Below are positions 27,308-36,549 of a stretch of DNA of 64,000 nucleotides, one piece after another; within the stretch, counting starts at the first letter, position 1; the number at the start of each line of letters is the position of its first letter. Source of the stretch: an uncultured Porticoccus sp. (GTDB taxonomy: Bacteria > Pseudomonadota > Gammaproteobacteria > Pseudomonadales > Porticoccaceae). The position numbers and the translations under genes are program-made. Below the pieces are notes generated by a model. That model was not told the DNA's origin. It saw nothing but the letters and a program-made list of their open reading frames with translations, and made no database searches. The DNA is taken from positions 1 to 64,000 of the forward strand of contig NZ_CAJXST010000001.1 of the NCBI RefSeq assembly GCF_913061305.1, given 5' to 3'.

Positions 27308-28528
27308 TCAACCGGCAATATCCCGGGCAAAAATTGCTTTCAGATAGCTGGTTTCCGCAATGGCCGGATGCACGGGGTGATCGGGGCCCTGCCCGCCCTG
27401 TGCAAAAACCTGCAGCTGGCGATGCCGGTGAGCCGCCGCCGTTTTCACGACATCCATTAGCGCCTCCCGCGACAAATGCATGGAACAGGAGGCGGAAACC
27501 AGTGTGCCGCCCGGGGCCAATAGTCTGAGCGCCAACTGGTTGATCTGATGATAGGCCTTTTCACCCTGACGCTGATCCTTGCGCCGCTTGATAAAGGCCG
27601 GCGGGTCCAGCACCACCAGGTCGTAGGTGCGACCCTGGTCCAGCACGGATTTCATCAGGTCATTGGCCTTGCCCTGCAGGGTGGTAAATTCGCCCCGGTA
27701 ATCATTGAGAACGGCATTCTCCTGCGCCAGGGCCAGGGCGTCGCCCGACACGTCGATACAGGTAACCGAGCTGGCACCGGCGACGGCCGCCTGCACGCCC
27801 CAGCCACCCACGTAACTGTAGACATCCAGCACCGACTTGTCTTTTGCCAGATGCTGCAGGCGCTGGCGGTTTTCCCGATGATCGTAAAACCAGCCGGTTT
27901 TTTGACCGGTGAGCAGCGGCGCCATAAAGCGAACACCGTTTTCCTCCAGCTCCACCCGTTCAGGGATGTCCCCGGCCACGACCTCCACGTACTCCGGCAA
28001 ACCTTCCATGGTGCGAAAAGAGCCCTGGTTGCGCAGCAGGATGCCCGCCGGAGACAACACTTCATCCAGCGCCGCAATCACCTCATCCCGTCGGCTGTCC
28101 ATAGCCGCCGTGGTCAGCTGTACCGACAGATAATCGCCAAACCGATCGACCACCAGACCGGGCAGCAGGTCGGAATCACCAAAGATCGCCCGATAAAAGG
28201 GCTTCTCGAAACACTGCTCACGCAGCTTCATGGCCTGCCTTAGGCGCAGCACAATCAGGTTGCGATCGAGCTGACAGCCCTGCTCCAGAGAATACAGCCG
28301 GGCACAGATCAGGGTGGACGGGTTCACCGAGGCCATGCCGACAAAATGCCCTCTGGCATCTTCGACAACGACAACCGCACCAGCCGAAAGGCCTTTCAGC
28401 GGGGTCATGTCGGTATTCACCTCATTGCTGTATATCCAGAGGTGGCCCGCGCGCAACCGACGGTCTGCCCCGGTCTTGAGGCGCAAACTGGCTACCGGGC
28501 TTTGCTCGACGGGCGATTCAACTGACAT
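27308..28528 (-). CDS. rlmI: 23S rRNA (cytosine-5) methyltransferase RlmI family
   Basis: 406 residues. An N-terminal PUA domain (LRAGHLWIYSNEVN) is followed by an EEHEA-like middle domain and a SAM-dependent methyltransferase. Motif I is VLDVYSYVGGWGVQAA, motif IV is LVVLDPPAFIKRRKD, and the late SASCSMHL cysteine fits the RlmI catalytic pattern. E. coli RlmI makes m5C1962 in 23S rRNA; the same target is likely. The ATG ending at 28528 has GGAG upstream. Convergent with hemB. Confidence 0.88.
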   Translation of the reverse strand: MSVESPVEQSPVASLRLKTGADRRLRAGHLWIYSNEVNTDMTPLKGLSAGAVVVVEDARGHFVGMASVNPSTLICARLYSLEQGCQLDRNLIVLRLRQAMKLREQCFEKPFYRAIFGDSDLLPGLVVDRFGDYLSVQLTTAAMDSRRDEVIAALDEVLSPAGILLRNQGSFRTMEGLPEYVEVVAGDIPERVELEENGVRFMAPLLTGQKTGWFYDHRENRQRLQHLAKDKSVLDVYSYVGGWGVQAAVAGASSVTCIDVSGDALALAQENAVLNDYRGEFTTLQGKANDLMKSVLDQGRTYDLVVLDPPAFIKRRKDQRQGEKAYHQINQLALRLLAPGGTLVSASCSMHLSREALMDVVKTAAAHRHRQLQVFAQGGQGPDHPVHPAIAETSYLKAIFARDIAG

Positions 28529-28556
28529 GGCTAACTCCAAAAAGAGATAAAGCTAC

Positions 28557-28586
28557 AAACAAAAAGAGCTGCCACCTGGCAGCTCT
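28557..28586 (-). terminator. Rho-independent terminator after gcvH
   Basis: On the reverse strand AGAGCTGCCA-GG-TGGCAGCTCT is a perfect 10-bp stem with a 2-base loop, followed by TTTTTGTTTG. It lies between the gcvH stop and the rlmI start, so rlmI probably has its own promoter or relies on read-through. Confidence 0.85.
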
Positions 28587-28637
28587 GCGTGGCGGAAACT
28601 GAACCGCCTTGATCCTTGATCCTGCTAACCGACGTTA

Positions 28638-29024
28638 CTAATCGCTGGCCAGATCCTGGTAACTGTCGGCGTCGAGCAGATCTTCCAGCTCATCGGGGTC
28701 AGACATTTTCAGCCTGAAGAACCAGCCGTCGTCATAGGGGGAATCGTTGATCGTTTCCGGGGCATTCTCGAGCAGCTCATTAATGGCAATCACCTCACCG
28801 GAGACCGGGGCATAGATATCCGAGGCCGCCTTTACTGACTCGACAACCCCGGCGTCATCACCCGCCACCAGCACAGCGCCAATCTCGGGCAGTTCCACAT
28901 AAACCACGTCACCCAGACTGTCCTGTGCATGCTGGGTAATCCCCACTGTCACAGTGCCATCGCCCTCATCACGGGCCCATTCATGGGTAGGAGCATATTT
29001 CAGGTCCCCGGGTGTCTCGCTCAT
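28638..29024 (-). CDS. gcvH: Glycine cleavage system H protein
   Basis: 128-residue lipoyl carrier that shuttles the aminomethyl group between the P, T and L proteins of glycine cleavage. The lipoylated lysine lies in [19 protein letters not shown]. GcvT and GcvP are not in the window. It sits 90 bp downstream of the ubiI-like gene, echoing the ygfB-pepP-ubiH-ubiI-gcvTHP order of E. coli. Confidence 0.96.
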   Translation of the reverse strand: MSETPGDLKYAPTHEWARDEGDGTVTVGITQHAQDSLGDVVYVELPEIGAVLVAGDDAGVVESVKAASDIYAPVSGEVIAINELLENAPETINDSPYDDGWFFRLKMSDPDELEDLLDADSYQDLASD

Positions 29025-29113
29025 GGTGATCTCCTCGATATTGACGATCTAAAACTGTCGGCGATTCTAAACCCGATCGGGCGCAAACAGAAGTACCGAA
29101 TCAGCCGAACTCA

Positions 29114-30352
29114 CTATGTCAGGCCCATGGCCTGCCGGATCAGCCGCTTTTTCAGTGGTCCGGCGCCGTTAAACAGGGCCATACCGTCATTGCGCAGCAA
29201 TCGCAACGGCAGCCTGTCAGATTCAAACAGACGCTTGAAACCCTCCATGGCCGCCATCATCGCCAGGTTCTGTGGCTTGCGGCGGCGCTGGTAGCGCGCC
29301 AGCGCCAATCTGTCGCCGGGGGGCAATCCCCGCTGCAATGCCCGCTGCACTTCCTCTGCCAGCACAGCCGCATCCTGCAAACCCAGATTGACACCCTGCC
29401 CCGCCAAGGGATGAATACTGTGGACCGCATCTCCCAGCAGGGCGACACCTGGCACCGTGTAATCGACCGCATGGCGCTGCCACAACGGAATGCAGTGACG
29501 GCGATCGGCAGCCACCACTTCCCCCAGGCAATGGTCTGCCGCCTGACCGAGGGCCTGACAAAACCCCTGGTCATCGAGCGCCATCAGCGACTCCGCCACC
29601 GGGGTTTGTTGAGACCAGACAATGGAGCATTGTCGAGTGTCACCGCCGTCGCCCAACAGTGGCAGAAACGCCAGTGGCCCGGTTGGCAGAAAACGCTGCC
29701 TTGCCGTATGGCCGTGGCTCTTTGCTGTGGTCACCGTTGTCACAATCGCATGATGGCCATAATCCCATTGCCGGAGCTTCAGACCACACAACCTGCGAAT
29801 ACCGGAGTTCGCACCATCGGCTGCGGCCACCAGCCCGGCACGGACGGACCGGCCGTCCGACAGGGTCAGAACGGCCATGTCAGAATCACTGCCGGCAATG
29901 GTCAGGCCATCGACCACCGCAGGGCACAACAGCTCCACATTGGGCATGTCATCCAACCGCTGCAGCAGCGCCCCGACAATCAGTGCATTCTCAACAATAT
30001 GACCCAGGTTGGGCTGACGCACATCGGCACAGTCAAATTCGATATGACCGGTGCCATCGGCTTCCCAGATTTTCATACGATGGTAGGCACAGACACGCTG
30101 CGCCGCGATCGACGACCAAACGCCCATTTGATCGAACAATTGTCGAGACGATTCCGTCAGCGCCACAACCCGGGGGTCAAAGCTGCTCGAAAGGTCCGGC
30201 ATCGTAAAGGGACGCGCTTCCAGAACCCCGATGCGCAGTGATTGCCCCCAACTGGACCCGGCGATAAGCACAGCCAGACTGGCACCGACCATGCCGGCAC
30301 CCACGACGACAATATCAAACGACTTTTCGATCACCTGCTCTTTTTCAGCCAC
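29114..30352 (-). CDS. ubiI: UbiH/UbiF/UbiI-type FAD-dependent monooxygenase
   Basis: About 412 residues; flavin hydroxylase of the ubiquinone pathway, probably the C5 hydroxylase by position (second after ubiH). FDIVVVGAGMVGASLAVL is the FAD Rossmann motif and VALLGDAVHSIHPLAGQGVNLGLQDA the second FAD motif. The start is uncertain: I give the GTG ending at 30352, which overlaps the ubiH stop (GTGGCTGA). An ATG at 30427 would add 25 residues that are mostly a Trp-Glu-Ile-Arg repeat encoded by the 12-bp tandem repeat, which looks unnatural. Confidence 0.85.
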   Translation of the reverse strand: MAEKEQVIEKSFDIVVVGAGMVGASLAVLIAGSSWGQSLRIGVLEARPFTMPDLSSSFDPRVVALTESSRQLFDQMGVWSSIAAQRVCAYHRMKIWEADGTGHIEFDCADVRQPNLGHIVENALIVGALLQRLDDMPNVELLCPAVVDGLTIAGSDSDMAVLTLSDGRSVRAGLVAAADGANSGIRRLCGLKLRQWDYGHHAIVTTVTTAKSHGHTARQRFLPTGPLAFLPLLGDGGDTRQCSIVWSQQTPVAESLMALDDQGFCQALGQAADHCLGEVVAADRRHCIPLWQRHAVDYTVPGVALLGDAVHSIHPLAGQGVNLGLQDAAVLAEEVQRALQRGLPPGDRLALARYQRRRKPQNLAMMAAMEGFKRLFESDRLPLRLLRNDGMALFNGAGPLKKRLIRQAMGLT

Positions 30353-31652
30353 CGGTCGTATTTCCCAACGTATTTCCCAACGTATTTCCCAACGTATTTC
30401 CCAACATGGGTGTTCCCCGTGTCTCAAGCCCCATACCGAGCCGGGTAAATTGATGGCGCAGCAGCGGCACCGTGTCCAGCGCCAGCAAACCGGTATTGCG
30501 CAACAACGCCATCGGGATGGAATGCATGCCGAACACCCGGGGGAGAAAATCGCTCAACAAAATGGTCTGTTGCTGATCCAGTTGCTGCCGCTGAAGGTAC
30601 TGTTGCAGCACGCTCAACTCCCCCGGGGCCTGGTGGTTTTCCGCTGCTTCACCCAGTGTCTCCGCCAGCACAGCCACATCGCGCAGGGCGAGATTAAATC
30701 CCTGCCCCGCCACCGGGTGCAACGAATGCGCAGCATTGCCGACCACAACCAGGTGCCTGCGCACCTGTTCTTCACTGGTGATCAGACTCAGGGGATACAC
30801 CTGCCTGCTCCCCACCCGGACAAAGGGACCCAGCCGATAGCCAAACCGCTGCTGTAGCCGGGCGAGAAATTCCGCCTCATCAGCCGCCAGCAATTCAGCC
30901 GCCTGCTCTGGCGGCATGGTCCAGACCATTGCACAGCGGTGCTCTCCGGCCATTGGCTGCAGTGGCAACATGGCCATCGGGCCAAGATCGGTAAAGCGCT
31001 CATAGGCGATGCCGCCATGATCCAGCTGCAACCCGATATTGGCAACCACGGCAGCCTGCCCATAATCCTTACACCGGGAATCAATCGCCAGCCGTTGACG
31101 GGTTTGGGATTGTGCACCATCGGCCACCACCAGCAGATCGGCACTGATCATCTCGACGGCATCCGTGTCATCGGAGGAAACCTGCAACTGCATGCCCCGG
31201 CTCGATGGGCTGACAGCCACGACCTGAGCCGGTGCGGTTACTTCCACACCCGGCGCTCGCTGCAGCGCAGCCATCAATACGTCGCCCAGCTGGCGGTTCT
31301 CGACCACATAGCCCAGCGCGGGCAGGTTCTGCTCGGCAGCCGTGAGCCGGGCCCTGCCAAAATGGCCCCGGTCGGAGACGTGCACTTGCCGAATCTCAGT
31401 GAGGCCGGAATACAGCGATTGCCAGAGCCCCAGCAGCTCAAAAATTTCCCGGCTGCTGTGAGAAAGCGCCGTAGAGCGCCCGTCAAAACTCGGCGACAGG
31501 GTTGCAGTGCTTTGCAGGGGGAAGGATTCAATCACCCGAATACGCCAGTCTGCCTTCAGGTGGGACAGCAGCAATGCCAGACTGGCCCCCACCATGCCAC
31601 CACCGACAATGGCGATATCCACCGCAGATTCAGCGGCAGCGCGGCCCGTCAT
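30345..31652 (-). CDS. ubiH: 2-octaprenyl-6-methoxyphenyl hydroxylase UbiH
   Basis: 435-residue FAD monooxygenase of ubiquinone synthesis. The N-terminal VDIAIVGGGMVGASLALLL binds FAD; VVVGNAAHSLHPVAGQGFNLALRDVAV is the second motif. The assignment as UbiH rather than UbiI rests on its place directly after pepP. The C-terminus is odd: four Leu-Gly-Asn-Thr units encoded by a 12-bp tandem repeat precede the stop. It overlaps pepP by 4 bp. Confidence 0.88.
   Translation of the reverse strand: MTGRAAAESAVDIAIVGGGMVGASLALLLSHLKADWRIRVIESFPLQSTATLSPSFDGRSTALSHSSREIFELLGLWQSLYSGLTEIRQVHVSDRGHFGRARLTAAEQNLPALGYVVENRQLGDVLMAALQRAPGVEVTAPAQVVAVSPSSRGMQLQVSSDDTDAVEMISADLLVVADGAQSQTRQRLAIDSRCKDYGQAAVVANIGLQLDHGGIAYERFTDLGPMAMLPLQPMAGEHRCAMVWTMPPEQAAELLAADEAEFLARLQQRFGYRLGPFVRVGSRQVYPLSLITSEEQVRRHLVVVGNAAHSLHPVAGQGFNLALRDVAVLAETLGEAAENHQAPGELSVLQQYLQRQQLDQQQTILLSDFLPRVFGMHSIPMALLRNTGLLALDTVPLLRHQFTRLGMGLETRGTPMLGNTLGNTLGNTLGNTTGG
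30357..30404. repeat. 12-bp tandem repeat, four units, at the ubiH-ubiI junction
   Basis: Plus strand CGTATTTCCCAA repeated four times. On the minus strand it encodes the last Leu-Gly-Asn-Thr units of UbiH; in the ubiI frame it would read Trp-Glu-Ile-Arg. Because 12 is a multiple of 3, unit gain or loss would not shift either frame but would change the UbiH tail and the distance to the ubiI start. Confidence 0.95.
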
Positions 31653-32962
31653 TTGCCGGCCATCAGAGTTTCAATATCACTGGTTGTCTTGGGCGCATCG
31701 GCGCTCAGCACAACCGCACCCGAACCACTCAACAGGATGTCATCTTCAATGCGTATGCCAATGCCCCGCCAGCGCTCATCGACCCGGGGATTATCTCTGG
31801 CAATATAGATACCGGGCTCGACGGTCAGAACCATCCCGGACTCCAGTAATCGCCACTCATCGTGCACCTTGTAATCGCCCACATCGTGGACATCCATACC
31901 CAGCCAATGGCCGGCGCGGTGCATATAAAAGTCGCGATAGGCCCCGGTTTCCACCAGCTCATTCCGCTCGCCGTCGAGAATACCCAGCTCCACCAGACCG
32001 TCAGTGATAACTCCCACCGTGGCCTGGTGAGGTTCATTCCAGTGATTGCCCGGCTTGCAGGCTTTGATGGCTTCAAGCTGGGCCTGCAATACCACGTCAT
32101 AGATCGCTTTCTGTTCAGACGAGAAACGGCCGTTCACCGGAAATGTGCGGGTAATATCGGAGGCATAGTGCTCCAGCTCACACCCGGCATCGATCAGTAC
32201 GAGGTCACCACTGGTCAGCTTGGCACTGTTTTCCACGTAGTGAAGAATGCAGCCGTTGGCGCCCCCGCCGACGATAGAGTTGTAGGCCGGGAAACGGGCA
32301 CCGGCCATGGCGAATTCGTGTTCAATCTCGGCCTGCAACTGATACTCGTACATGCCCGGACCGCAGACCTGCATGGCGCGGCAATGTGCTCTGGCAGAAA
32401 TACTCGCCGCCGCCCGCATGATCTTCTGCTCACCGGCACTCTTGAACAGCCGCAACTCGTGCAAAAAATGATCGAGATCGACAAGCTCCCCCGGCGGACT
32501 GACCCCGGCCCTCGAACGGGAACGGATACTGTTGATCCACTCCATAAGGTGGCGATCGAAAGAGGGGTCCCTACCCATTGCGTAATAGACCTTTTCGCGG
32601 CCCTCGAGCAGACCCGGCAGAATATCGTCAATATCGTCGATGGGGAACGCGTCGTCTGCACCGTATTCGCTGCATGCTCCCTCCGGACCAGCCCGGTAGC
32701 CATCCCATATTTCGCGCTCGGGATTGCGCTCCCGGCAAAACAGCAGGAACTGGCCCTGTTCGCGACCGGGGATGAGCACCAGCACAGCCTCGGGCTCCGA
32801 AAAACCGGTCAGATAATAAAAATCGCTATCCTGGCGATAGGGGTAATGCGTATCCCGATTGCGAATGCGCTCGGCAGCGCCAGTGATGACGGCAATACTG
32901 TTATCCGTCATCAGCTCCATAAGAGTCCGGCGGCGGCGGGCAAATTCCTGCTTGCTAATCAT
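31649..32962 (-). CDS. pepP: Xaa-Pro aminopeptidase
   Basis: 437-residue cytosolic M24B peptidase that removes N-terminal residues before proline. An N-terminal creatinase-like domain (residues 1-170) is followed by the pita-bread metallopeptidase domain. Metal ligands can be seen: both Asp in LVLIDAGCELEHYASDITRTFP, His in GHWLGMDVHDVGDY, and Glu residues in VEPGIYIA and IRIEDDIL. Part of the ygfB-pepP-ubiH-ubiI operon, overlapping ubiH by 4 bp. Confidence 0.95.
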   Translation of the reverse strand: MISKQEFARRRRTLMELMTDNSIAVITGAAERIRNRDTHYPYRQDSDFYYLTGFSEPEAVLVLIPGREQGQFLLFCRERNPEREIWDGYRAGPEGACSEYGADDAFPIDDIDDILPGLLEGREKVYYAMGRDPSFDRHLMEWINSIRSRSRAGVSPPGELVDLDHFLHELRLFKSAGEQKIMRAAASISARAHCRAMQVCGPGMYEYQLQAEIEHEFAMAGARFPAYNSIVGGGANGCILHYVENSAKLTSGDLVLIDAGCELEHYASDITRTFPVNGRFSSEQKAIYDVVLQAQLEAIKACKPGNHWNEPHQATVGVITDGLVELGILDGERNELVETGAYRDFYMHRAGHWLGMDVHDVGDYKVHDEWRLLESGMVLTVEPGIYIARDNPRVDERWRGIGIRIEDDILLSGSGAVVLSADAPKTTSDIETLMAGK

Positions 32963-33003
32963 ATAACTACGGTGTCTCCGGACAGGATCCTGGCGGTAAA
33001 AAT

Positions 33004-33561
33004 CTAGTGAAGTGTCGGGGATAGGGGGTCGTCGACTTTCTTGTTCAACTCCGCATAGACCAATAGTACGGCCACCCTGACGTATTCGACCAGCTCAGTA
33101 TAACTGACTTCGTCTTCTTCACTTTCTTCATCCAGGGTGCCGATCTGGGAAATAGCGGCCAGATCACCCAACGCATCGGCGATATCCCCGGTCAACGTTG
33201 TGTCATCGGAAAGCCCGGCGCTACCGAGACCGAACAGGAAACCCTGGCACCATTCTCCCAATGACAGCAGGCGCTGATTCAGCTCCACCTCGTCACCCGG
33301 CAGCAAGGGTTGAAACTCATAGGTGCCACTGCTGATCGATTCAAGCGAAAAAAGGTGCAGATCTGGCAATACGTCGCCGAGGTCCTCCACCCGCTCCGTG
33401 ACCACATCAAGCAACTGGCAGACCATGGTAATTAATTCTTCTCCACCGGCATGCTGGCCACCGCTGATACGACCACACAACAGGCCATGCAACTCGGCAG
33501 GGCTACCCGGCAAATTGGCGCGTAAAAACGCATCGGCAATGTCATTAAAATCCATATTCAT
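33004..33561 (-). CDS. YgfB/UPF0149 family protein
   Basis: 185 residues, all-helical UPF0149 family (DFNDIADAFLRANLPGSPAELHGLLCGRISGG, then WCQGFLFGLG). In Pseudomonas the YgfB homologue modulates ampDh3 and beta-lactam tolerance; whether that holds here is unknown. The ATG ending at 33561 follows GGAAG by 7 bp; a longer frame to 33615 lacks such a signal. First gene of the pepP-ubi operon and divergent from the cell-division small-protein genes. Confidence 0.88.
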   Translation of the reverse strand: MNMDFNDIADAFLRANLPGSPAELHGLLCGRISGGQHAGGEELITMVCQLLDVVTERVEDLGDVLPDLHLFSLESISSGTYEFQPLLPGDEVELNQRLLSLGEWCQGFLFGLGSAGLSDDTTLTGDIADALGDLAAISQIGTLDEESEEDEVSYTELVEYVRVAVLLVYAELNKKVDDPLSPTLH

Positions 33562-33754
33562 CTGTACTTCCGGCAAGCAAATGAAGGGGAATCCTACCAC
33601 CCTTCCCAAGGCCAATCATCCCGCCGTATGGCAGAAATAAAAACCCCAGCTCCCATAACAGGCTAGACAATATTTCTCGAAGCACTGTAAGGATTATTGA
33701 CCGACGTGTTAGGGCACAATATAGTGGTCTGCAATTATATTCACGGTTGGGTCC

Positions 33755-33961
33755 ATGTCAGAAGATTTACAAACCCTTGAACAGAAAATTGATCGACTGA
33801 TCAATATCTGTGCGCGCCTGCAGAAAGAAAACCTCTCCCTGCGCGAGCGTGAATCGACCCTTTTAAAGGAACGCAGCAAGCTCCTGGAAAAAAATGAACT
33901 GGCTCGCAACCGGGTTGAGCACATGATTGTCAGACTCAAAAACCTCAATAACGAAGGCTGA
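33755..33961 (+). CDS. TIGR02449-family small coiled-coil protein
   Basis: 68 residues, almost wholly coiled coil (LEQKIDRLINICARLQKENLSLRERE). It matches a small family encoded immediately before zapA in many gammaproteobacteria and looks like ZapB, so a role in division is plausible but inferred. It ends 5 bp before zapA. Confidence 0.85.
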   Translation: MSEDLQTLEQKIDRLINICARLQKENLSLRERESTLLKERSKLLEKNELARNRVEHMIVRLKNLNNEG

Positions 33962-33966
33962 ACCGG

Positions 33967-34278
33967 ATGAACCCGCAGACTGTCAACATCCGCATCCTCG
34001 ACAAGGAATATCAGGTCAGTTGTCCGCCAGAGGAGCGCGATGCCCTGCTGCTCTCTGCCCGTGCACTGGATGAGCGCATGCGTTCGATCCGCAACAGTGG
34101 CGGCGTTATCGGACTGGAGCGTATCGCCGTGATGGCAGCATTGAACCTCACCTATGACCTGTCCAAGCTGGAAGCCCAAACCGCCAGCCATAGCCTTTCC
34201 GCTGAAGCCTTTCAGCGCCTGGATCGCAAACTCTCCTCCGCCCTGGAAAGTTTTGAGCCTTCCACCTCCTCCTTTTGA
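33967..34278 (+). CDS. zapA: Cell division protein ZapA
   Basis: 103 residues. The N-terminal NIRILDKEYQVSCPPEERDALLLSA domain and the C-terminal helix that forms the tetrameric coiled coil are typical. ZapA crosslinks FtsZ filaments at the division site. The TIGR02449-zapA-6S RNA-fau order is conserved in gammaproteobacteria. Confidence 0.93.
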   Translation: MNPQTVNIRILDKEYQVSCPPEERDALLLSARALDERMRSIRNSGGVIGLERIAVMAALNLTYDLSKLEAQTASHSLSAEAFQRLDRKLSSALESFEPSTSSF

Positions 34279-34302
34279 CGACTCTCTGAGCTATACTGTC
34301 GG

Positions 34303-34482
34303 AACGCCCTGGGGTGCTTGCCAGTCGACAAGTCCTTGAGCCGATAATCTGTAACCTGGAGGGTAACAGTCTGTACGGTGTGCAAGTCCGCGTGACGGAA
34401 AGCCTAAAGTATTGCGTTACCCACCACCTTGAACTTTACGGTTCAAGGCCACATTGACAGCGGCACTTCCGGGGACCCTCCA
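34303..34482 (+). ncRNA. ssrS: 6S RNA
   Basis: Conserved position between zapA and the 5-formyltetrahydrofolate cyclo-ligase gene. The 5' arm (GCCCTGGGGTGCTTGCC, then GAGCCGATAATCTG) and 3' arm (CACCTTGAACTTTACGGTTCAAGG, then CGGGGACCCTC) resemble the E. coli 6S elements AGTCCCCTGAGCCGATA and ACCTTGAACC-GGTTCAAGG. 6S RNA mimics an open promoter and sequesters sigma-70 RNA polymerase. A TATACT -10 box lies at 34292-34297; ends are approximate. Confidence 0.88.
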
Positions 34483-34509
34483 ATCAACACCGAATAAGAC
34501 CGAGCAGCG

Positions 34510-35082
34510 ATGGACAACAAAGCCATTCGTAAAGAAATGCGTCAAAAACGCCAGTCGCTGTCCGCACCACAGCAAGCCGATGCCAGTCACGGACTTGCCC
34601 GGCAATTATGTCGGCTACCGGCTTTTCTGTTTGGCAAGAACATCGCTTTCTATCTGGCCAATGACGGCGAAATAGACCCACTTATAGCGATGGGAATCGC
34701 CGAAGCAGCGGGCAAAGCCTGCCATCTGCCCGTACTGCACCCCCTGAAACAGAATCGCCTGCACTTTGTCCGCTACCGCACAGGACAACCGCTGACAGGC
34801 AACCGCTTCGGTATAGCTGAGCCACCCCTGCGCCGCAACCGAATCGTTCCGTTGCTGGCTATAGACGTGGTTCTTTTACCTATGGTCGCCTTTGACCGAC
34901 AGGGCAACCGGCTGGGCATGGGCGGCGGCTTTTACGACCGCACCCTGAGTCAGAGTTTCAGGCTGACCAAATTCATCGGTTTAGCCCACAGCTGTCAGGA
35001 AACTGATAGTATTGCTCCGCAACCCTGGGATATCCCATTACAAGCCATCGTTACCGAACGGGATATTATTCAGATTCGTTAG
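34510..35082 (+). CDS. fau: 5-formyltetrahydrofolate cyclo-ligase
   Basis: 190 residues; ATP-dependent conversion of 5-formyl-THF to 5,10-methenyl-THF. The N-terminal IRKEMRQKRQSLS and the C-terminal FDRQGNRLGMGGGFYDRTL (nucleotide-binding loop) are diagnostic. It follows 6S RNA, and in E. coli the homologue (ygfA) is co-transcribed with it. Confidence 0.94.
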   Translation: MDNKAIRKEMRQKRQSLSAPQQADASHGLARQLCRLPAFLFGKNIAFYLANDGEIDPLIAMGIAEAAGKACHLPVLHPLKQNRLHFVRYRTGQPLTGNRFGIAEPPLRRNRIVPLLAIDVVLLPMVAFDRQGNRLGMGGGFYDRTLSQSFRLTKFIGLAHSCQETDSIAPQPWDIPLQAIVTERDIIQIR

Positions 35083-35110
35083 TCCAGTCAGGTCAAGAAG
35101 CCTTCTCGAT

Positions 35111-36535
35111 ATGCGCAAAACCAAAATTATTTGTACCATAGGACCCGTTACCGAGTCCTACGACATGCTGGAACAACTGGCCAATGCCGGTATGAACGTA
35201 GTGCGACTCAATATGTCACACGGCGACCATGAATCCCACGCCAGGGTTATCAAGGCAGTACGAACCCTCAACAAAAAACGCCATCATCCGATTGCCGTCC
35301 TGATAGACACGCAGGGTCCTGAAATTCGCACCGGCGACATCCACAATGAGCTCGACCTGAAGCAGGGCGATGAAATCTCGGTGGTTGCGCGGGGCGAGGA
35401 TGACGTGGAGGCGAGCTCCATCCGCATCAACTATGAAAACCTGATCGACGATGTAGAGATCGGCGATAAGATTACCGTGGATAACGGCCTGATCAATCTC
35501 GAGGTTCTCAGCAAGGAAGATCGTGTGATGCGTTGCCGCGTCGTCGATGGCGGCGTACTGAAGAGCAAGCGCCATGTGAATTTGCCCGGCATCAGGGTAA
35601 ACCTTCCGGCCATTACCGAAAAGGACAAGCGCGATATTGAATTCGCGATCGAACAGGAGGTGGATTTTATTGCGCTCTCTTTCGTGCGCGACGCTGAAGA
35701 TATTCATCAGCTCCACCAACTGCTCGGGGATAAAGCCGACAAAATCAAGGTGATCTCCAAGATCGAAGACCAGGAGGGCGTCAAGAACGTCCGGGAAATC
35801 ATCAAAGTGTCGGACGGTTTGATGGTGGCGCGGGGTGATCTCGGAGTGGAGATCGCTATTGAAAAACTGCCCCGGGTACAACGGCGCATTATCCGTCTCT
35901 GCGCCCAGGAGGGTAAACGGGTCATCGTTGCCACCCACATGCTGGAATCCATGATTGAAAACCCCATGCCCACCCGCGCCGAAGTCACGGACGTGGCCAA
36001 CGCCGTCTATGAAGAAGCCGACGCGATCATGTTGTCCGGCGAAACCACCATCGGCAAATACCCGGTTAAATGCGTGGAGATTCTCGATCGAATTGCCCGT
36101 TCCATCGAACTCAGCCGGGGCCTTCGCTTTACCGATAACCTGATTCTCAAAAATGACAAGGAAGAGATTGCCGCCGCCGCCGTGAAGCTGGCTGAATCAA
36201 TCAAAGCCAAGGCCATTATTGTACCCACCCGCCGGGGACGTATGGCAGGTTATGTCACCAACTGCCATCCCCAGGCACCGATTATCTGCGCCTTTACCAA
36301 CGACAGTCGCACTCGCCGTCAGCTGGTTCTGAACCGCAACGTCCTGAGTTTCCGTATCAACTTCAGTGAAGACCCGGAAAAAACCCTCGCCACAGCGGCC
36401 AACATCCTCATTGAACGGGCCGAATTTACCCCGGAGGATCGACTGGTGGTTATTTCCGACGCCCTCGCCGGATCCGGCATTGATGCCATACAGATCCGAA
36501 AACTGGGGGATCTGTTGAAAGTGCCTATCGAGTAG
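35111..36535 (+). CDS. pykA: Pyruvate kinase
   Basis: 474 residues; last glycolytic step, phosphoenolpyruvate plus ADP to pyruvate plus ATP. MRKTKIICTIGP and LIDTQGPEIRTGDI open the TIM barrel; ALSFVRDAEDI and KIEDQEGVKN hold catalytic Lys/Glu, and HMLESMIENPMPTRAEVTDVANAV is the signature. Similarity looks closer to the PykA type (E. coli type II). The ATG at 35111 starts the family N-terminus; longer upstream frame overlaps fau. Confidence 0.96.
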   Translation: MRKTKIICTIGPVTESYDMLEQLANAGMNVVRLNMSHGDHESHARVIKAVRTLNKKRHHPIAVLIDTQGPEIRTGDIHNELDLKQGDEISVVARGEDDVEASSIRINYENLIDDVEIGDKITVDNGLINLEVLSKEDRVMRCRVVDGGVLKSKRHVNLPGIRVNLPAITEKDKRDIEFAIEQEVDFIALSFVRDAEDIHQLHQLLGDKADKIKVISKIEDQEGVKNVREIIKVSDGLMVARGDLGVEIAIEKLPRVQRRIIRLCAQEGKRVIVATHMLESMIENPMPTRAEVTDVANAVYEEADAIMLSGETTIGKYPVKCVEILDRIARSIELSRGLRFTDNLILKNDKEEIAAAAVKLAESIKAKAIIVPTRRGRMAGYVTNCHPQAPIICAFTNDSRTRRQLVLNRNVLSFRINFSEDPEKTLATAANILIERAEFTPEDRLVVISDALAGSGIDAIQIRKLGDLLKVPIE

Positions 36536-36549
36536 CACCAGGCAAGACG

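Noticed and set aside
30357-30404. 12-bp repeat as a CRISPR array
   Set aside because: Units are 12 bp, directly abutting and coding; there are no spacers.
31862-33007. 381-codon plus-strand frame opposite pepP
   Set aside because: Mirror of a conserved peptidase; Gln/His/Arg-rich translation typical of antisense frames.
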